39,004 bases of DNA. It comes from Bacteroidota bacterium (GTDB taxonomy: Bacteria > Bacteroidota > Bacteroidia > Bacteroidales > FEN-979). Positions 36,021-39,004 of the stretch are shown piece after piece. Position numbers and translations under genes: made by a program. Numbering within the stretch: the first letter of the stretch is position 1; the number at the start of each line of letters is the position of its first letter. The stretch covers positions 1-39,004 of the forward strand of contig JAPLDO010000079.1 in the NCBI GenBank assembly GCA_026391715.1. The letters run 5' to 3'. The notes beneath the pieces are model-generated. The model was not told the DNA's origin and did no database searches. It saw nothing but the letters and a program-made list of their open reading frames with translations.

Positions 36021-37507
36021 TTGTTTACCAGTTTCATTATCTCCTTTTCATTGCCTTTAATGGTTTCCCTAAGATTTTGATCCCTGAAACTTTTAAGATA
36101 TCTGATCAAACCATCGAGTAACATGGGTGGGAAGATGTTGTGAGCCTCGAATAAATGACGCTGTTTTTCCAGCGCTTCTGCCGAATCCCAGCATGACACC
36201 GGAAGTTGCTTTAGTTGACTAACCCTTCCTTTATGCTTTTCCTCAAAAATATTGACGTCCACGTAAGTTTTTTCGGCAAATTCAAGCCCGTTTTCCATCT
36301 CGATACCATGTCGGGCTGCCACTGTAAGTCCGGCAAATAACAGGTAAACATCCGCCGAGCCGTCAGGACAGCGAAATTCAACTGTTTGCCTACTTCCAAA
36401 TCCTGTTGGCGTATCAATTTCACGGGGATTGGCGTCACTAATCATATTTTGTTTGCTGCCCCATCCGAGAGGCACACGAACGAGAACTGAACGATTGCGG
36501 TCGCCCCAGCATATATTGGTAGGCGCCTCCTGATGGGGAACAAGTCGGAAATAACTTGTCGGAATCATGTTGCCAAATGCAGTAAGAGATTGGGAAAGGT
36601 CGAGATATCCGGCGATGGCTTTTTTTGCCGTATCTGATAATTTGCCGTTTTCGAGCATAACGCTGCTGCCGTTCTTCATCAGCCTGGTATGAACATGCAT
36701 GCCGCTACCGGCTTTTCCTGTTGTGATTTTTGGCGCAAAAGTTATCGTTACTCCGTATTTGTATGCAAGCGAACGGAGAATCCATTTGGCAATCAACAAC
36801 TGATCCGCCGCATCTTCAAGTTTAACCGGAGTAAATTCAATTTCATTTTGTTCGTAAGATAGCCCAGCCTCAGTGAAGTTACCAACTTCGGAATGTCCGT
36901 ATTTAATATAGCCGCCACATTTTGCAATAGCCTGCATGGCTTCTGTCCGAAGTTTTTCCCATTTGCAAAATGGCGACGACTCGTGATAACCGCGTTGATC
37001 GGCAGCTTCATAAAGTTTGTCCTGTGCGGCAATTATATAGTATTCCAGTTCGCCCATCACTTCAAACGACAATCCTGTTCGCTGTTTTAGTACGTCATGT
37101 GATTTCCTGAGAATATATTCCGGCGAGTTTGAAAAAGGTTGACCATCTTTGTCATAAAAAGAACATAGAATATCGAGAGCCGGAATTTCTGAAAATGGAT
37201 TTACAAAAGCTGTTCGGTAACGGGGAATCACATAAAGATCTGAGGAACCGGCTTCAACATAATTTGGAAACAGGCTTGATCCGTCAACACGCTCCCCGGC
37301 GCTCAGAATACTGTCGAGATGATGACGATCCTTGATAATAAAATTGAGCGTTTTCAAACGACTGTCGGCTGCCGAATATCTGAAATTCACCATCTGAATT
37401 CCATTAGCTTCAATATACCTTTTCAAATCGGTTTTGGTAAAATCATCGGTAGATTTATCGAGAAAGTGAACAAGCAGATTCGGGTTCAGGGAGATGTTGT
37501 CGTTCAT
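36002..37507 (-). CDS. Glutamine synthetase family protein (GS-I-like)
   Basis: ATP-dependent ligase family that makes glutamine from glutamate and ammonia. The 501 residues from ATG 37507 include an N-terminal beta-grasp part and the catalytic part: GELEYYII (metal-binding Glu), GKAGSGMHVHTRL (ATP/glutamate site His), YFRLVPHQEAPTNICWGDRN with RSVLVRVP, and EFRCPDGSADVYL. It is longer than the usual 470 residues of GS-I and far shorter than the 700-plus residue GS-III common in Bacteroidota. Some members of this superfamily ligate other amines, so the substrate is not certain. An upstream ATG at 37552 is unlikely. A possible -7 element (minus-strand TATTTTTG) lies at 37550-37557. Confidence 0.88.
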   Translation of the reverse strand: MNDNISLNPNLLVHFLDKSTDDFTKTDLKRYIEANGIQMVNFRYSAADSRLKTLNFIIKDRHHLDSILSAGERVDGSSLFPNYVEAGSSDLYVIPRYRTAFVNPFSEIPALDILCSFYDKDGQPFSNSPEYILRKSHDVLKQRTGLSFEVMGELEYYIIAAQDKLYEAADQRGYHESSPFCKWEKLRTEAMQAIAKCGGYIKYGHSEVGNFTEAGLSYEQNEIEFTPVKLEDAADQLLIAKWILRSLAYKYGVTITFAPKITTGKAGSGMHVHTRLMKNGSSVMLENGKLSDTAKKAIAGYLDLSQSLTAFGNMIPTSYFRLVPHQEAPTNICWGDRNRSVLVRVPLGWGSKQNMISDANPREIDTPTGFGSRQTVEFRCPDGSADVYLLFAGLTVAARHGIEMENGLEFAEKTYVDVNIFEEKHKGRVSQLKQLPVSCWDSAEALEKQRHLFEAHNIFPPMLLDGLIRYLKSFRDQNLRETIKGNEKEIMKLVNNYLHCG

Positions 37508-37549
37508 GGTTATTGATTCTATTGTATTGGAAGTAAAATGAAAAGCACA

Positions 37550-37557
37550 CAAAAATA
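37550..37557 (-). promoter_or_regulatory. Possible -7 element for the glutamine synthetase gene
   Basis: Minus strand reads TATTTTTG, matching TAnnTTTG, 42 bases before the chosen ATG. No proper -33 box is seen. Its presence also favours the ATG at 37507 over the one at 37552, which it overlaps. Confidence 0.35.
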
Positions 37558-37622
37558 TGAAATTTTTATAACTTTGATTGCCACGATAACAATAAAACCT
37601 GAAATTGAAATGCTTTGCTTTT

Positions 37623-37652
37623 TTTGTCGTTTTAACTTTTTCGGTACATTTG
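37623..37652 (+). promoter_or_regulatory. Promoter for the restriction-modification gene
   Basis: TTTG at 37623-37626, an 18-base spacer, then TACATTTG at 37645-37652, both matching the Bacteroidota primary-sigma consensus. The ATG at 37752 lies 99 bases downstream, leaving a fairly long leader. No regulator gene or clear operator repeat lies in between. Confidence 0.65.
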
Positions 37653-37751
37653 TGATTTAAACCTTGAATTTGTGTTGACTAAAGATAATGTTATCAAATC
37701 GTTGGTGGCAATTATAACAGAAAAGCACAGCGCAAAGGAAACAGAAGAATA

Positions 37752-39004
37752 ATGAAATATTCCGATATTAGAGAAGAAGAACTAAAAAACAAAGTAGCAC
37801 AAGACTATTTTTGGATTTACGATTGCACCAAAATTGTTGGCAATGTTGACTTTTGCGTTGCTATGCACCAAAGCCAAAAAGAATTATTTGAACAAGAATC
37901 ACTACTTTGGGCTGAAGCAAAAAAAGGTTCTTCGGATATTTATAAATCAATTGTCCAACTTATACTTACAATTGGGAAAGCCCGGACTTTCGACAAATTC
38001 CTGCCTCCGCCAACCCTTGGCGCTTTTGATGGTGAAAAAATCGCCTTTATCCATTATAATGAAATTCACGATATTTTTTATCAAAATGATTTTAACTGGA
38101 ATGTAACTCCTTCAGATTATGAAACAAAGGAGTTTAAATTAGTGCATGAAATAGTAAAGACTTCCATTGACCAAAAAGCGCTTTTATTCAATTTTGAAAA
38201 GGATGACAAAGAGCTTAAAAAATTCATCAAAAGCAATTTTGTAATTGGAAAATTTGGTTTGACCAAAACCCAAATTGACAAAAACAATTTTATGGTCATT
38301 TACAACAAATGGCTACAAACAGTAAAACCGACTATTGCTTTAAGATGGGATTTGATAAAAAAATCTGAAAGTTTGATTGATGGCGACTTTTATTTAGCCG
38401 ATTTGTTATCGCACGAAAATGAAAGTTTGAAAGAGAAATTATCTGTATATCTAAAAAAAGACCATTACGAATTGGAGCGGGTTTTAGATGAACTGGGTAT
38501 GTTTCAATTAAAAAACGCTTTTTTTACCGACAAACAAAAAGCACACACTCAATTTTGGAACAGGTACGAACGTCCGCCAAAAGAAGAATATTGGGATTAT
38601 ATTGTCGAACGAAGAGATTTACTTGTACCGCAAGATATACGCGAGAGAAAAGGAAGTTTTTTCACGCCTCAGATTTGGGTAGAGCTTTCACAAAAATACC
38701 TGACCGATGTATTGGGCGAAGATTGGCAGGACGAATATTACATTTGGGATTGTGCGGCAGGTACGGGAAACTTATTGGCAGGTCTTACAAACAAGTACAA
38801 TATTTGGGCTTCTACACTCGACAAACAAGATGTGGAAGTAATGAATGACCGGATAAAAAATGGTGCTAACCTTTTAGATGACCATGTTTTTCAGTTTGAT
38901 TTTCTTAATGATGAATTTACGAAGCTACCCAAGCCATTACAAGATATAATTAACAATCCCGAAAAACGGAAAAAGTTAGTGGTGTATATTAATCCTCCTT
39001 ATGC
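37752..39004 (+). CDS. Restriction-modification enzyme, N-terminal part: nuclease plus N6-adenine methylase
   Basis: Open from ATG 37752 to the right edge (417 complete codons). Residues about 30-75 fit a PD-(D/E)xK nuclease: D33, then E55-A56-K57 in LLWAEAKKGSS, then Q69. After a helical linker comes RERKGSFFTPQIWVELSQKY, the usual lead-in to class-I DNA methylases. SAM motif I is IWDCAAGTGNLLAG (D333 onward), and catalytic motif IV NPPY is at 414-417, right at the window edge. Nuclease and methylase in one chain suggest a type IIG-like enzyme; the target-recognition part would lie beyond the edge. The gene is clearly AT-richer than the rest of the window and has its own promoter, suggesting horizontal acquisition. 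Confidence 0.85.
   Translation, partial: MKYSDIREEELKNKVAQDYFWIYDCTKIVGNVDFCVAMHQSQKELFEQESLLWAEAKKGSSDIYKSIVQLILTIGKARTFDKFLPPPTLGAFDGEKIAFIHYNEIHDIFYQNDFNWNVTPSDYETKEFKLVHEIVKTSIDQKALLFNFEKDDKELKKFIKSNFVIGKFGLTKTQIDKNNFMVIYNKWLQTVKPTIALRWDLIKKSESLIDGDFYLADLLSHENESLKEKLSVYLKKDHYELERVLDELGMFQLKNAFFTDKQKAHTQFWNRYERPPKEEYWDYIVERRDLLVPQDIRERKGSFFTPQIWVELSQKYLTDVLGEDWQDEYYIWDCAAGTGNLLAGLTNKYNIWASTLDKQDVEVMNDRIKNGANLLDDHVFQFDFLNDEFTKLPKPLQDIINNPEKRKKLVVYINPPY

Noticed and set aside
37577-37712. ATTGCCAC and GTGGCAAT as an inverted repeat around the promoter region of the restriction-modification gene
   Set aside because: Only 8 bases match, with 120 bases between them and poor extension; this is expected by chance in 200 bases of AT-rich DNA.
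37834-38848. Plus-strand frames of 90 and 97 codons inside the restriction-modification gene
   Set aside because: They are in other frames; the long frame from 37752 is open to the edge and carries nuclease and methylase motifs.
1-39004. tRNA, rRNA, riboswitch, CRISPR array or transposase genes
   Set aside because: No cloverleaf-like, ribosomal or direct-repeat/spacer pattern was seen in any spacer, and no frame shows transposase or integrase motifs.

Overview
The window is a piece of a Bacteroidota chromosome. Three things support this: proteins with type IX secretion (T9SS) C-terminal sorting domains, TTTG-N(18-20)-TAnnTTTG promoters, and a very large propeller-type sensor kinase. The order is probably Bacteroidales/Marinilabiliales-like, but that is a weak inference.

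Layout. (1) 1-5514, minus strand: a complex I operon in the order nuoA-B-C-D-H-I-J-K-L. It is tightly packed, nuoL is cut by the left edge, and no nuoE, nuoF or nuoG lies between nuoD and nuoH. (2) 5651-8845, plus: a monoacylglycerol-lipase-like hydrolase, then a membrane-anchored PpiD/SurA-type folding factor with a textbook promoter and terminator. (3) 8975-15541: two convergent sensor kinases. One has a periplasmic beta-propeller and a plain kinase output; the other is a soluble PAS/GAF hybrid kinase with a receiver. Heptanucleotide tandem repeats lie in the spacers on both sides of the hybrid kinase. (4) 15798-17926, plus: a MobA-like nucleotidyltransferase and an AlgJ/AlgX-like SGNH protein. 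(5) 17927-18208: a spacer holding a G-rich inverted-repeat element. (6) 18209-28409, plus: an acetylesterase lipoprotein (TTG start), a large T9SS-secreted papain-like protein, a membrane-anchored jelly-roll/FG-GAP protein, a GH16 lipoprotein and a saccharopine-dehydrogenase-like enzyme. The middle three are separated by only 9-10 bases. (7) 28537-36020, plus: a small T9SS protein coupled to a glycine-rich secreted protein, an O-antigen ligase/TPR protein, and a 1277-residue T9SS protein with three repeated carbohydrate-binding-like modules and a NodB deacetylase domain. (8) 36002-37507, minus: a glutamine synthetase family enzyme overlapping its convergent neighbour by 19 bases. (9) 37752 to the right edge, plus: the first 417 codons of an AT-rich, probably acquired restriction-modification enzyme (nuclease plus N6-adenine methylase).

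How the parts fit. The left part is housekeeping (respiration, envelope folding). The stretch 16463-36020 is dominated by exported proteins that would act on polysaccharide: an acetyl-transfer fold, an acetylesterase, a glycoside hydrolase, a deacetylase, a polymerase/ligase and carbohydrate-binding modules. It also has a secreted peptidase and proteins of unknown role. It has no SusC/SusD pair, so it does not look like a standard polysaccharide utilisation locus. A cell-surface or exopolysaccharide modification and remodelling locus is the best inference, but the shared function is not proven by sequence.
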